Under the pieces are notes generated by a model. It saw nothing but the letters and a program-made list of their open reading frames with translations, did no database searches and had not been told where the DNA came from. The position numbers and the translations under genes were made by a program. This document shows, piece after piece, positions 8,138 through 17,292 of a DNA stretch of 64,000 nt (within the stretch, counting starts at the first letter, position 1; each line of letters opens with the position of its first letter). Origin of the DNA: Haliea sp040221975 (GTDB lineage Bacteria > Pseudomonadota > Gammaproteobacteria > Pseudomonadales > Halieaceae); contig JAVJWR010000027.1 of NCBI GenBank assembly GCA_040221975.1, positions 62,001 to 126,000 on the forward strand, in the 5' to 3' direction.

Positions 8138-9160
8138 ATGAAGGTGCTGGTTACCGGTGTCGCCGGATTCATTGGCTGCGAAACCGCATTGCGCCTATTG
8201 GCCCAAGGTCATGAAGTCGCCGGTATCGACAATCTGAATGATTACTACGACGTCAGCCTTAAACGGGCCCGGCTGGCACGGCTGCAGGGACGGGCCGGCT
8301 ACAGTGAGGCGTTGTTCTGTCTCTCCGATGAGGCGCGCTTGCGTGAGTGGTTCGCCCACTATCGCCCGGATGCGGTGGTGCACCTGGCGGCCCAGGCCGG
8401 TGTGCGCTATTCCCTGACACACCCCCAGGCCTACATCACCTCAAACCTGGTGGCATTCGGCAATATCCTGGAGTGCTGCCGCCATTTTCCGGTCGAGCAT
8501 CTGGTCTACGCCAGCAGCAGTTCCGTGTACGGCAGCAATGCGCGTCAGCCGTTCAGCGTCAGCCACGGGGTGGACCATCCGGTGTCCCTGTATGCGGCGA
8601 CCAAGAAGGCCAATGAGCTGATGGCCCACTCCTACAGTCACCTGTACCAGCTGCCGACCACCGGGTTGCGCTTTTTCACGGTTTACGGCCCCTGGGGGCG
8701 TCCGGACATGGCGCCGATGATTTTCTGCCGCAAGATTCTCGCCGGAGAGCCCCTGGAGGTATTCAATCACGGCCAGCATCGCCGCGACTTTACCTTTATT
8801 GACGATATTGTTGCCGGCATTCTGGGGGTAATCGCGCTGCCGCCTCGCCCGAATCCGGACTGGGACCCTGTGGTGGCTGATCCGGCCACCTCCAGCGCTC
8901 CCTACCGGGTGTTCAATATTGGTTGCGAGCAGCCAGTGCACTTGCTGGAATTCATTGAGCTGCTGGAGCGTCGGCTGGGCCGTGAAGCCCGGAAAATCAT
9001 GTTGCCCATGCAGCCTGGCGATGTGGCGGAAACCTACGCCGATGTCAGCGCCCTGCGTGACGTCACAGGGTATGCGCCGCGTGTCTCCATCGCCGAGGGC
9101 GTGACCCGGTTTGTGGACTGGTATCTCGACTTTTACGGCGCGGACGCCAACCGCTCCTGA
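8138..9160 (+). CDS. NAD-dependent epimerase, UDP-glucuronate 4-epimerase-like
   Basis: The 340-residue extended short-chain dehydrogenase has the NAD-binding motif GVAGFIG (7-13), IDNLNDYYDVSLK (31-43, typical of UDP-glucuronate 4-epimerases), the Ser-rich YASSSSVYG (125-133) and the catalytic Tyr153-xxx-Lys157. It would convert UDP-glucuronate to UDP-galacturonate, or a close relative, supplying sugar for the core or O-chain. The start at 8138 follows a purine-rich ribosome site and lies 25 bases after kdkA. Its 3' end overlaps the convergent GT4 gene by 28 bases. Confidence 0.88.
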   Translation: MKVLVTGVAGFIGCETALRLLAQGHEVAGIDNLNDYYDVSLKRARLARLQGRAGYSEALFCLSDEARLREWFAHYRPDAVVHLAAQAGVRYSLTHPQAYITSNLVAFGNILECCRHFPVEHLVYASSSSVYGSNARQPFSVSHGVDHPVSLYAATKKANELMAHSYSHLYQLPTTGLRFFTVYGPWGRPDMAPMIFCRKILAGEPLEVFNHGQHRRDFTFIDDIVAGILGVIALPPRPNPDWDPVVADPATSSAPYRVFNIGCEQPVHLLEFIELLERRLGREARKIMLPMQPGDVAETYADVSALRDVTGYAPRVSIAEGVTRFVDWYLDFYGADANRS

Positions 9161-10224
9161 TACCAGGCGAGGGTATTGGTGGCAGTCTGCTCGGCGTTGA
9201 AATCCCGGGCGATGTGCTCCCGCGCGGCCGCGACCCGGCGCAGGGTGCTGTCGCGGTCCAGCAGTGCCGTAGTGACGGCTGCGGCAAGCGCCTGCGCGTT
9301 GCGCGGTTCCACCAGCAGGCCGGTCTCGCCGTCCAGCACCAGTTCCCGGGTGCCGCCGGTATCGGTCGCCACCACCGGAGTGTTCACGCACATGGCCTCG
9401 ATAACCACGCGCGGCAGACCTTCTCCGCTCTCTGAAGGCGAAATCAGCAGATCCGACGCGCGCAAAATGTTGGTGACGTCGTTGCGGTAGCCGGTAAAGT
9501 GCACCCGCTCGGGGTGCCGACAGCGCGCGCTGCGCGCACGCACGGCCTCGTTGCGATCGACCGAGCCAATCATGAGCAAGTGACAATTCAGTTCCGTCGG
9601 CAGTGCGTCGAAAGCGTCGAGAAGAGTCACTGAACCTTTTTTTGCACTGTTGCGGCTGATGCAGCAGAGCGTTGTGGCACCCTCAGGCACACCGAACTCA
9701 CCGAGTGCCGCGGGCTCCACCTCATACCAGGCCAGCTCATGGCCCTTGTGGATCGTCTTCACCTTTTCCGGAGGCAAGTGCCACCACAGCAGGCGTACCG
9801 ACAGCAGCGCCTCGCGAATGGCCTCGGCCACGCACATGATGCCGTCCAGTCTGGGGTTGAGGAAGGTCATCCACGCTTCCGGCTTGCCGTAGCTGACACC
9901 GGTAGTGACGCCGCGATAGGCGAGCAGGCGGGCGCGGTGGCGCCGGGCGGCCCGCAGCATGCAGGTTACTGCCCGCGAGTTGAAGGCGTGCACGATATCG
10001 TAGTCACCGCTGTAGACGGTCTCCCGAATCAGATCGGTGGCGTGGCGGTCGAAGCGGCTCCGAATCCGCAGTGGCACGACCGCAAGGCCCGCCTCCAGCA
10101 GCAGGCCGTGATGCCGTCCCTCGGGATTGCTTATCACCGAGAGGTGCTCCACACGCTGTGCCAGGCGGATGAACAGCTCGGTCTCGGCGCGGTCGGCGCA
10201 ATCAGTGATACAGAGAACTTTCAT
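9133..10224 (-). CDS. Glycosyltransferase family 4
   Basis: The 363-residue GT-B fold enzyme begins MKVLCITDCADRAETELFIR. The C-terminal GT4 signature includes RASDLLISPSESGEGLPRVV and the following conserved VIEAMCVNTPVVATDTGGTRELV region, with the Glu-x7-Glu type donor site. It probably adds a hexose to the LPS core using a nucleotide sugar in the cytoplasm. I begin at the ATG at 10224; the open frame continues far upstream, but that extension runs antisense into the divergent ligase gene and looks non-coding. The 3' end overlaps the epimerase gene. Confidence 0.88.
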   Translation of the reverse strand: MKVLCITDCADRAETELFIRLAQRVEHLSVISNPEGRHHGLLLEAGLAVVPLRIRSRFDRHATDLIRETVYSGDYDIVHAFNSRAVTCMLRAARRHRARLLAYRGVTTGVSYGKPEAWMTFLNPRLDGIMCVAEAIREALLSVRLLWWHLPPEKVKTIHKGHELAWYEVEPAALGEFGVPEGATTLCCISRNSAKKGSVTLLDAFDALPTELNCHLLMIGSVDRNEAVRARSARCRHPERVHFTGYRNDVTNILRASDLLISPSESGEGLPRVVIEAMCVNTPVVATDTGGTRELVLDGETGLLVEPRNAQALAAAVTTALLDRDSTLRRVAAAREHIARDFNAEQTATNTLAWYQERLASAP

Positions 10225-10246
10225 GGTGCCGCATCCTTTGTCGGCG

Positions 10247-10276
10247 TTGGAATCCGCGGGAGTACCTGCGTTATAG
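10247..10276 (+). promoter_or_regulatory. Candidate sigma-70 promoter for the ligase-GT2 fusion gene
   Basis: TTGGAA (10247-10252) and TTATAG (10271-10276) are separated by 18 bases in the 126-base gap between the divergent GT4 and ligase-fusion genes. The spacing and the match are acceptable, but the -10 box is imperfect. A start site about 70 bases before the ATG at 10351 would follow. Confidence 0.4.
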
Positions 10277-10350
10277 TAGCGGCGCGGCTGGCGGCCCCGG
10301 TGGGTCCGCGTTCGCCATGATGGCCACGCAGATCGACGAGAGTATACACA

Positions 10351-12366
10351 ATGATTGCATCGGCACGAGGCCAACACCTGCTGGCTGGCCTGGCGGTCGC
10401 CGGTTTTGCGGGGTCTCTGGTCTACTCCAGTCTGTTGTCGGCGGCGGTGGCCCTGCTCGCCGGCGCCGCATCCTTGCCCGAGCTGCGCAGGCAGCTCTAC
10501 GCCAGCGGCTGGGATCGTCCTCGCGAGCTGCGCCTGCTGCATTTTGCCTGCTGGTTCCCGGTGCTGGTGTACGTGCTGGCCTGGGTCGACTCCGGGTTCG
10601 ACTATCGGGCCTTGAAAGAGCTTGACGGCCCCGCCCGCCTGCTGCTGTTCTGGCCGCTGGTACTGGCCCTGAGCTGGTCCGGGCTGGGGGCCCGGGGACT
10701 GTTCACCGGCTTTGCGCTGATGGCCCTGGGCGCCGGCCTGCACACCGCAGCCAGTCTTTACCTCGCGCCACCGCCGGTGCCGGGAGAGCCGCTGCGCGCC
10801 GGGCTGTGGATCAATCCCATCACCCTGGGCAATCTTGCATTGCTGGCCGCGGCGGTGCTGTTGTCCGCCGCGCTCTGTTGGCAGCGGCTGCAACAGCCGC
10901 GCCGGGTGTGGCTGGCACTGGGTCTTGCAGCCCTGGCACTTGCAGCCGCGCTGCTGACCCAGACAAGGAACAATCTGCTGGCACTGCCGCTGCTATTTGT
11001 GGTGCTGTCGCTGCAGCTGTCTGGCCGCCAGCGCCTTCTCGTGCTGTTGGCGGGCGGCATGCTGCTGCTGCTGGCAATTGCCGGCAGTCACCGCTTTCTC
11101 GGTACCCTGGCCGGCTTGCAGCTGGGCGAGCTCGATGTGCAAATGGCATCGCGCCTGGCAGTCTGGGATATCGCCTGGGCCCAATTTTCCAGCCACCCGT
11201 GGACTGGCAGCGGGCTGAACGGCTATCACGCCGCGGTGCAGGCCGCGGTCGCGGCGGGAGAGCTTGCACAACCCGCGTTCGTGCTCGATTGCTGTGCGGG
11301 TCACGCCCACAACGATCTCCTGCAAAGCCTTGCCACGCGGGGTGTGGCGGGTGGCCTGGGCTGGCTGCTGTTGATCGCGGTGCCGATCGTCGTGTTTGCC
11401 CGCTACCTGCGTGCCGCCGAGCCGGCGGTGGCCTTTGTTGCCGCGGTGGGGGTATTGCTGCCGGTGGGCTATGCCGTCTTCGGGCTTACCGAGGCCGTGT
11501 TCTCCCGCACTGTGTTTGTCACCTTTTTCCTGCTGACCCTGGCGGCGTGTGGTGCCGCGCTCGTGCTCGAGCTGCAGCGTGCCTGCAACCGGCGTCGTGC
11601 AGTGAGCGTGTCGGCGATTGTGATTACCCGGGATGAAGAAGAGCATATCGGCGCTTGCCTGGCGTCGGTGGCCGCCGTCGCCGATGAAGTCATTGTGCTG
11701 GACAGCGGCAGTACCGACAACACAGTAGCCATTGCCCGCCAGTACACCAACAAGGTGGTGGAGACCGACTGGCCCGGCTTCGGAATCCAGAAGCAGCGCG
11801 CTCTGGAGCGCGCGACCGGTGACTGGGTGCTGTCCATTGATGCGGACGAACGGGTGAGTCCTGGTCTCGCAGCAGAGATCAACCATGTGCTCGCCGCCCC
11901 GGATGCCGACGCCTATTGCCTGCCCTGGGCCGTGACGATCTACGGCAGCCGGCTGGATTTCGGGCGCAGCGGGCGCGCTCCCCTGAGGCTGTTCCGGCGG
12001 GATGGGGTGCGTTTTTCCGAGGCGCTGGTGCACGAGAAGATCCTGCTGCCGGAAGGGCGGCGGGTGCGCACCCTGCGCGGCAGGTTGCTGCACTTCACTC
12101 ACCGCGACTTCGGGCACGCCCTGCAGAAAGGCGCGCAGTACGCCTGGCTGGGCGCGCGCGAGAAGCATCGGCAGGGCAAGCATGTGCGCTCCCTGGTCTA
12201 CCCGACGCTGCGCGGCGTGCTGACCTTCGTTCATGTCTACCTGGTGCGCCTGGGGTTCCTCGACGGGCAGGTCGGTTATCTCTCGGCGGTGCTGTACGCG
12301 CAGGTGAGTTTCAACAAGTACGCGGGCCTCTGGACCCGGGATCGACCCCGCTACGGTGCCGACTGA
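10351..12366 (+). CDS. O-antigen ligase (WaaL/Wzy_C) fused to GT2 core glycosyltransferase
   Basis: The 671-residue product has two parts in one uninterrupted frame. Residues 1-405 hold about ten hydrophobic helices and the Wzy_C-type periplasmic motif around GHAHNDLLQ (318-325), as in O-antigen ligases. Residues 418-671 form a GT2 domain of the WaaE/KdtX type: SAIVITRDEEEHIGACL, DSGSTDNT (451-458), SIDADE (495-500) and LRLFRRDGVRF. The GT2 part would act in the cytoplasm and the ligase part in the periplasm, so one polypeptide would serve both faces of the inner membrane. The two activities are normally separate genes. A short Arg-rich linker (NRRRAV) joins them. The 3' end overlaps the convergent gene by 16 bases. 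Confidence 0.85.
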   Translation: MIASARGQHLLAGLAVAGFAGSLVYSSLLSAAVALLAGAASLPELRRQLYASGWDRPRELRLLHFACWFPVLVYVLAWVDSGFDYRALKELDGPARLLLFWPLVLALSWSGLGARGLFTGFALMALGAGLHTAASLYLAPPPVPGEPLRAGLWINPITLGNLALLAAAVLLSAALCWQRLQQPRRVWLALGLAALALAAALLTQTRNNLLALPLLFVVLSLQLSGRQRLLVLLAGGMLLLLAIAGSHRFLGTLAGLQLGELDVQMASRLAVWDIAWAQFSSHPWTGSGLNGYHAAVQAAVAAGELAQPAFVLDCCAGHAHNDLLQSLATRGVAGGLGWLLLIAVPIVVFARYLRAAEPAVAFVAAVGVLLPVGYAVFGLTEAVFSRTVFVTFFLLTLAACGAALVLELQRACNRRRAVSVSAIVITRDEEEHIGACLASVAAVADEVIVLDSGSTDNTVAIARQYTNKVVETDWPGFGIQKQRALERATGDWVLSIDADERVSPGLAAEINHVLAAPDADAYCLPWAVTIYGSRLDFGRSGRAPLRLFRRDGVRFSEALVHEKILLPEGRRVRTLRGRLLHFTHRDFGHALQKGAQYAWLGAREKHRQGKHVRSLVYPTLRGVLTFVHVYLVRLGFLDGQVGYLSAVLYAQVSFNKYAGLWTRDRPRYGAD

Positions 12367-13427
12367 GCCGTGGCCCGCAGGGCCTTGTGCAGGCGCCGGC
12401 GCATCTTCAGTTTGCGCCACAGATTCAGTGGCTTGCGCCGCGGTGCAGGCCCCGCTGCCAGTACGTCATCCACCGCATCCAGGATCCGTTCACTGGCCCG
12501 GCCATCGGTGAACTCATGCAGTTCGCGGCACAGGGCGCGAGCCGCCTCCAATTGTTCCGCTGGACGTTCGAGGGCGCGAGCCAGCGCCGGTTCCACGGCA
12601 TCGACGTTTTCCACGTCCAGTAGCCAGGGGCCGGCCATGCGGCTGCGGTAGGTCACCACCGGGCGGTCGAGGAACATGAACTCGAACATGATGGAGGAGG
12701 TGTCGCAGAGCATCACATCCGCCTCCGCCAGCAGCGGCAGCAGGTCTGTGTTGCTGTCGATATAGCGCAGGTTGGGACCGCCCAGTGCCCGGTAGCGGGC
12801 GACCACGTCCGGATCCATTTTCGGGTGCAGGGTGACCAGGAAGCGCCATTTCCCGCTCTCCGCGAGCCTGGCGATAACGCCTTCCAGCACCGGTGCCGAG
12901 GTGATGGCCCGGCTGAAGGTGGAGGCATAGAACACCACCGGCGGCTCATCGCCCTGGCGCACCCTGGGGCCCGCAGGCGCCCCCGCCGCAAACAGCGGGT
13001 CGAGCTTGGGCCAGCCGGTCCTGGCGACCCGGAAATGGCCGTGTCTGGCAGCCAGTGCCGCGAATTTCGCCGTGTCTGTCGCGGCATGGGTGCAGTACAG
13101 GTCGAACCAGCCGCGGATGGTATAGTGGTCGCTCTCGGCTTCACTGGCGTGACCGCGCTTGTTGCGGGCCAGGCCGTGAAAGACTTCCACTTTGATCCCC
13201 GGCAGGAAATGCGGCACCCAGTCCCCGGGCACGAACGTGGCGACTGCGGGGTAGGCGCGGGCCTCGGCCAGCGTTGTCAGCAGCCGTTCATCGGCCCTCA
13301 GCGGCGCCGTGCTGCAGCCGGCCACAAACCATGCGGCCTCGTCACCCCGACGCCGGATCTCGGCCTGCAGCGGGCGCAGGATCGAGTAGGCATAAGGCTG
13401 GTTGACAAAAAACAGGTAGCGGCGCAT
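12351..13427 (-). CDS. CDP-glycerol:polyglycerophosphate transferase family protein
   Basis: The 358-residue product resembles the TagB/TagF glycerophosphotransferase family: VEVFHGLARNKRG (about 80-92) with the conserved His, PVVFYASTFSRAITSAPVLEG mid-protein, and ADVMLCDTSSIMFEFMFLDRPVVTYRS (about 235-261) as the donor-binding half. It would transfer glycerol phosphate from CDP-glycerol, or an analogue such as a ribitol or sugar phosphate, to a glycan. Within an LPS cluster this suggests a phospho-polyol decoration of the core or O-chain. No CDP-glycerol synthase gene is in the window. Confidence 0.82.
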   Translation of the reverse strand: MRRYLFFVNQPYAYSILRPLQAEIRRRGDEAAWFVAGCSTAPLRADERLLTTLAEARAYPAVATFVPGDWVPHFLPGIKVEVFHGLARNKRGHASEAESDHYTIRGWFDLYCTHAATDTAKFAALAARHGHFRVARTGWPKLDPLFAAGAPAGPRVRQGDEPPVVFYASTFSRAITSAPVLEGVIARLAESGKWRFLVTLHPKMDPDVVARYRALGGPNLRYIDSNTDLLPLLAEADVMLCDTSSIMFEFMFLDRPVVTYRSRMAGPWLLDVENVDAVEPALARALERPAEQLEAARALCRELHEFTDGRASERILDAVDDVLAAGPAPRRKPLNLWRKLKMRRRLHKALRATAQSAP

Positions 13428-13477
13428 GCGGGTGTCCGGGGTCCCGGGTCAGGAAGCGCAGAGTCTAGCACAGGGGC

Positions 13478-14380
13478 TCACTGGGGCCGCTCGCGGTACG
13501 GGTTGGGCTGGCCGGGCGGGCGGTGGCGGAAGCGCTTGTACTCCCACTGGTACTGCTCCGGGGCCTCGCGCACGCAGGCCTCCACCGAACGGTTGAGCGC
13601 GCTGGTTGCGACCGCCGGGTCCGGGTCGGCAATACCGTCCTCGCAGCGGCGCACCAGCAGGCGGAAGCCGCGGCTGTCGGGCAGGCGCTGGCACCAGGTC
13701 ATCAGCGGTACCGCGGCGGACTTTTGCAGCAGTTTGGACACCAGGGTCATGGTGCGCACTTCCATGCCAAAGAACGGCGCATAGGCACTGCCCGCCGAGC
13801 GCGGGCTCTGGTCCGGCAGGATGCCCGCCACCTCGCCTTCGCGCAGCATGCCGATCAGGCGGGCGAGGCCGCGGCGGTCACCGGGAACGTACTCGGTGCC
13901 CTGGCGGCCGCGCTGGGCAGTCATGTAGTCCTCGAAGCCGGGCAGGGAGGGCGGGCTGTACAGTGCGGCCATGCGGTAGCGAGAGGAAAAATACAGGCCG
14001 CACAGTTCCCAGTTGCCGAGGTGGGGAGCCAGCAGCAGCAGGCCCTTGCCGCTGGCCCGGGCCTCCGCCAGCAGCTCCTCGCCATCGATCTCGCAGATCA
14101 GGTCCAGGCAGCGCTGCACCGGCCATTCCCAGATCAGGGGAATCTCCAGCGCGACCTGGCCGGTGTGGCGGAGGCTTGCGCGCGCCAGCTGCCGGCGCTG
14201 CGCGCTATCGAGCTCCGGGAACGCGATCGCCAGGTTGGTCTCGGTCACCTGCCGCGAGCGGTTGGGAAACCGGCTGAGCAGGCCACCCAGTGCGGCACCG
14301 ATACGCTGGGCGGTGGCAAGGCTGAGCTTGCTGACGAGCCGGATCAGGCCGATGAGAAGTCGAGCGCGGGATAGTGCCAT
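13478..14380 (-). CDS. LpxL/HtrB-type lipid A acyltransferase
   Basis: The 300-residue product has a hydrophobic N-terminal anchor, the HX4E acyltransferase motif in APHLGNWELCG (about residues 117-127), and GILPDQSPRSAGSAYAPFFG (about 186-205), as in late lipid A acyltransferases. It would transfer a fatty acid from acyl-ACP to Kdo-lipid A at the inner membrane. I start at the ATG at 14380, which places the helix at the N terminus; an in-frame ATG 36 bases upstream is less likely. It is followed upstream by a paralogous gene on the same strand, so the pair may add two different chains. Confidence 0.85.
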   Translation of the reverse strand: MALSRARLLIGLIRLVSKLSLATAQRIGAALGGLLSRFPNRSRQVTETNLAIAFPELDSAQRRQLARASLRHTGQVALEIPLIWEWPVQRCLDLICEIDGEELLAEARASGKGLLLLAPHLGNWELCGLYFSSRYRMAALYSPPSLPGFEDYMTAQRGRQGTEYVPGDRRGLARLIGMLREGEVAGILPDQSPRSAGSAYAPFFGMEVRTMTLVSKLLQKSAAVPLMTWCQRLPDSRGFRLLVRRCEDGIADPDPAVATSALNRSVEACVREAPEQYQWEYKRFRHRPPGQPNPYRERPQ

Positions 14381-14443
14381 GGTCTGGACAGGGCTCCGGG
14401 TGGATGTCAGGGGCAAGAAACTACCATCAGCGCAGGGCCAACG

Positions 14444-15403
14444 CTATGGGTCGCTGCGGTAGAAGTCGGGGTCCTCCGGCGCGGGACGGGTCTTGAAGCG
14501 TCGGTGCATCCACAGGTACTGGTCCGGGTGGCGCCGGACCTCGCGTTCGATGGTCGCATTCACCAGGGTCGCGTCCGCCAGGTCGTCACCCGAGGGGAAA
14601 TCGTCCAGCGGTGCCCCGAAGTGGATGTCATAGCCCAGCGCGTCGCTGCGCCGGAAGTGGCTGAAGGGCAGCACCGCGCAACCGCTGTGCTCGGCAATGC
14701 GCGAGGTGGCGGTGATCGAGGCGGTGGCAATGCCGAAGAACGGTGCAAACACAATTCCCTTGCGACCGTAGTCCTGGTCGGTCGCATACCAGACCGTGCG
14801 GTTCTCCCGCAGCCGCCGCAGCAGGCCGCGCAAATCCCTGGCCGACAGGGCAACCCCGTAGTGACGCTCCCGGGCCCGGGTCATGACGGCGTTCAGTAGC
14901 CCGTTGTTGTGGTCGCGTTGCATCACGTCGGCCTCGATGAAACAGGTCACCAGGGTGCCGCAGAGATCCAGCGAACTGTAGTGGCCGCCCAGGGCGAGGA
15001 TGCCCTTGCCCCGCTGCAGGGCCGCCTCCACGTGCTCCAGACCGTGCACGCGGGTATGGCGGAGAAAGTGCTCCGGCTTGCGGAACCAGGCCAGGCCGAG
15101 TTCCAGGATGCCGATGCCGTTGGAATGGAAGGCGCGACGCACCAGGGCGCGCTGCTCGGGGGCACTCAGTTCCGGGAAACACAACCGTATATTCACTTCG
15201 GCGATGTGGCGCCGGCGCGGAATCAGGCGCCAGGCCAGTTCACCCACGCCCTTGCCCAGCCACCACTGGGCCCGCAGGGGCAGCTGCGCCAGCAGCCACA
15301 TCAACCCGAGCAGCAGCCAGGTTGACCACCAGCGCGGGTGCAGATAGCTGCTGTAGCGGGTGTCGCGGGCTTGTTTCCGGCGTTTGCTCACGTTGCGGGG
15401 CAC
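14444..15403 (-). CDS. LpxL/LpxP-type lipid A acyltransferase (second copy)
   Basis: The 319-residue product has a basic N terminus, a transmembrane helix (about residues 27-46), LALGGHYSSLDLCG with the HX4D catalytic motif near 139-144, and WYATDQDYGRKGIVFAPFFG, which is close to LpxL/LpxP. It diverges clearly from its downstream neighbour (HYSSLD versus HLGNWE), so these are not a recent duplicate. Together they could complete a hexa-acylated lipid A. The gene is divergent from waaA, whose ATG lies 122 bases away. Confidence 0.88.
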   Translation of the reverse strand: MPRNVSKRRKQARDTRYSSYLHPRWWSTWLLLGLMWLLAQLPLRAQWWLGKGVGELAWRLIPRRRHIAEVNIRLCFPELSAPEQRALVRRAFHSNGIGILELGLAWFRKPEHFLRHTRVHGLEHVEAALQRGKGILALGGHYSSLDLCGTLVTCFIEADVMQRDHNNGLLNAVMTRARERHYGVALSARDLRGLLRRLRENRTVWYATDQDYGRKGIVFAPFFGIATASITATSRIAEHSGCAVLPFSHFRRSDALGYDIHFGAPLDDFPSGDDLADATLVNATIEREVRRHPDQYLWMHRRFKTRPAPEDPDFYRSDP

Positions 15404-15525
15404 TCACTTCGGTCCTGGTTCAGGGTGTGAGTTTACCAGCCCGCCCGCGGCCAGCGGCAATACTTCGGCAGCGGCATGCTGCGGCTTTCGGTAGAATGCG
15501 TCGTGACCCCGTTGCCGGAATTGCC

Positions 15526-16818
15526 ATGTTGCGCCTGATTTACTCTCTGCTGTTTCGCCTGGCACTGCCCTTCGTGCTGCTGCAGCTGTGGTGGTCGGGG
15601 CGCGGCAATCCGGGGATTCGCAATGACTGGCGGCAGCGGCTGGGCTATCTGCAGCCCTCGCCACGGCCTGTGATCTGGGTGCACGCGGTTTCGGTGGGGG
15701 AAACCATCGCCGCCGCACCCCTGGTCAACGCCCTGCTCAGGCACTATCCGGACCAGCCGGTCCTGATGACCGCGATGACCGCCACCGGAGCCGCCCGGGC
15801 GCGCGCCCTGTTCGGCGACCGGGTGCAAGTGGCGTTCTCGCCCTACGATACGCCGGGCTCGGTGCGCCGCTTCCTCGACCGGGTGCGGCCTGTGGCGCTG
15901 GTGATCCTGGAGACCGAGCTGTGGCCGAACATGATCGCCCTGACCCGGGCTCGCGACATTCCGATCATGCTGGTCAATGCGCGGCTGTCAGAGCGTTCTG
16001 CGCGCGGCTACCAGCGTATTGGCGCCCTGGTCCGGCCGATGCTGGCAAGCCTGGACTGGGTTGCGGCCCAGGCCGGGGAGGATGCCCGCCGCTTTGTCGA
16101 TATTGGTGCATCACCACAAGCTGTTACCGTGACCGGCAGTATCAAGTTTGATGTCGAAATTGATGCGGAGCTGCGCCTGGCAGCGGCTGCCTTGCGCGCT
16201 TCCCTCGGCGGCCGCCGTCCGGTATGGATTGCCGCCAGTACCCACGACGGCGAGGACAGTCAGGTGCTGGCCGCCCACCGCGTGGTGCAGGTACAGTATC
16301 CGGACGCGCTGCTGGTGCTGGTGCCGCGCCACCCCGAGCGCTTCGAGCAGGTGGCCGATGAAGTGACGGTGGCCGGCTTCCGGCTGGCGCGACGCTCCCG
16401 AGGCGAAGACGCGCAGCGGTCCGACGTCTATCTCGGTGATACCATGGGCGAGTTGCTGCTGCTCTACGGGGCGGCTGACCTCGCCTTTGTGGCCGGCTCC
16501 CTGATAGAGCGTGGCGGTCACAATCCGCTGGAGCCGGCGGCCTGGGCCCTGCCGGTGATCACCGGGCCGCAGGTATTCAATTTTGAGGTTATCTACGAGG
16601 CGCTGCGGGCAGGCAACGGGCTGCTCAGGGTCGTCGACAGCGACAGTCTGGCCCGCGCGGTGCTGTCACTGCTGGCGGATGAGCAGCGACGCGAGCAGAC
16701 CGGGCGCAATGCGCTGGCAATTGTGGCGGCAAATCGGGGTGTGCTGGAAAGCGTGTTGACCGAGCTGGTCGCCCGCCTGCCGCGCCAGGGCGGTGTGCCG
16801 CTAGAGGCTGCCCAGTAG
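15526..16818 (+). CDS. waaA: 3-deoxy-D-manno-octulosonic acid (Kdo) transferase
   Basis: The 430-residue GT30 enzyme has an N-terminal membrane anchor (MLRLIYSLLFRLALPFVLL), WVHAVSVGETIAAAPLVNAL with the catalytic Glu, LETELWPNMI, VTGSIKFD, and a C-terminal GGHNPLEPAAWALPVITG donor motif. It adds Kdo from CMP-Kdo to lipid IVA at the cytoplasmic face. The start at 15526 gives the normal family length; the frame is open further upstream but lacks similarity. With kdkA nearby the product may be a Kdo-phosphate inner core. Its stop overlaps the convergent chalcone-isomerase-like gene by 18 bases. Confidence 0.93.
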   Translation: MLRLIYSLLFRLALPFVLLQLWWSGRGNPGIRNDWRQRLGYLQPSPRPVIWVHAVSVGETIAAAPLVNALLRHYPDQPVLMTAMTATGAARARALFGDRVQVAFSPYDTPGSVRRFLDRVRPVALVILETELWPNMIALTRARDIPIMLVNARLSERSARGYQRIGALVRPMLASLDWVAAQAGEDARRFVDIGASPQAVTVTGSIKFDVEIDAELRLAAAALRASLGGRRPVWIAASTHDGEDSQVLAAHRVVQVQYPDALLVLVPRHPERFEQVADEVTVAGFRLARRSRGEDAQRSDVYLGDTMGELLLLYGAADLAFVAGSLIERGGHNPLEPAAWALPVITGPQVFNFEVIYEALRAGNGLLRVVDSDSLARAVLSLLADEQRREQTGRNALAIVAANRGVLESVLTELVARLPRQGGVPLEAAQ

Positions 16819-17292
16819 CGCGTCGCGCAGGGCCGGGCGGCTGGTGTCCGGCGACAGCCAGATGGCGACGAAGTGCTCACCGAAATCCCGGTCCTCCATC
16901 ATGCCCAGTTTCTCGCCATTGAAGTAGAAAGTGCTGCGATTGTCCGCGTCCAGCTCCAGGGCGATGACGTCGTTCTTGCCCACGTCCGGCCACAGCTCGG
17001 TCAACTGCGCCAGCCAGGCGTCGCGGCGTTCGTGGGTCACCTGCAGGTGGTCCCATTCGGCGCCGGTCTGCTTTACCAGCGCCTCGGCGGTGATGTTGCG
17101 CAGGTACTCTATTTCCAGCCGCAGGGGGCGCTGGTCGGGTTGGTAGCGGCCGTCTGCCGTGTACAGGCGCGAGTCGTATACCGAGAAGAACATGACGTTG
17201 AGGCGCGCCTCCCCGACCATTTGCAGCGAAGTCGCCGCCATGGCGGTAGTGGCCAGCAGGCCGAATGCGAGACTAGCGAGGTAGCGGGTCAT
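16801..17292 (-). CDS. Periplasmic chalcone-isomerase-like protein
   Basis: The 163-residue product has a cleavable signal peptide (MTRYLASLAFGLLATTAMAA, cleavage after AMA) followed by a chalcone-isomerase-fold domain: LQMVGEARLNVMFFSVYDSRLYTADG and a later NGEKLGMMEDRDFGEHFVAIWL. Bacterial members bind lipid-like ligands or have unknown function. The gene overlaps the end of the upstream DUF2878 gene by 20 bases, and these two families commonly occur together in proteobacterial clusters. An ATG three codons upstream is an alternative start. Confidence 0.8.
   Translation of the reverse strand: MTRYLASLAFGLLATTAMAATSLQMVGEARLNVMFFSVYDSRLYTADGRYQPDQRPLRLEIEYLRNITAEALVKQTGAEWDHLQVTHERRDAWLAQLTELWPDVGKNDVIALELDADNRSTFYFNGEKLGMMEDRDFGEHFVAIWLSPDTSRPALRDALLGSL

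Noticed and set aside
10225..10893. Upstream extension of the GT4 gene to 586 codons
   Set aside because: The extension has no similarity and runs antisense into the ligase fusion gene; the ATG at 10224 starts the conserved fold.
15322..15525. Upstream extension of waaA
   Set aside because: It overlaps the divergent acyltransferase gene and lacks the membrane anchor that begins at the ATG at 15526.
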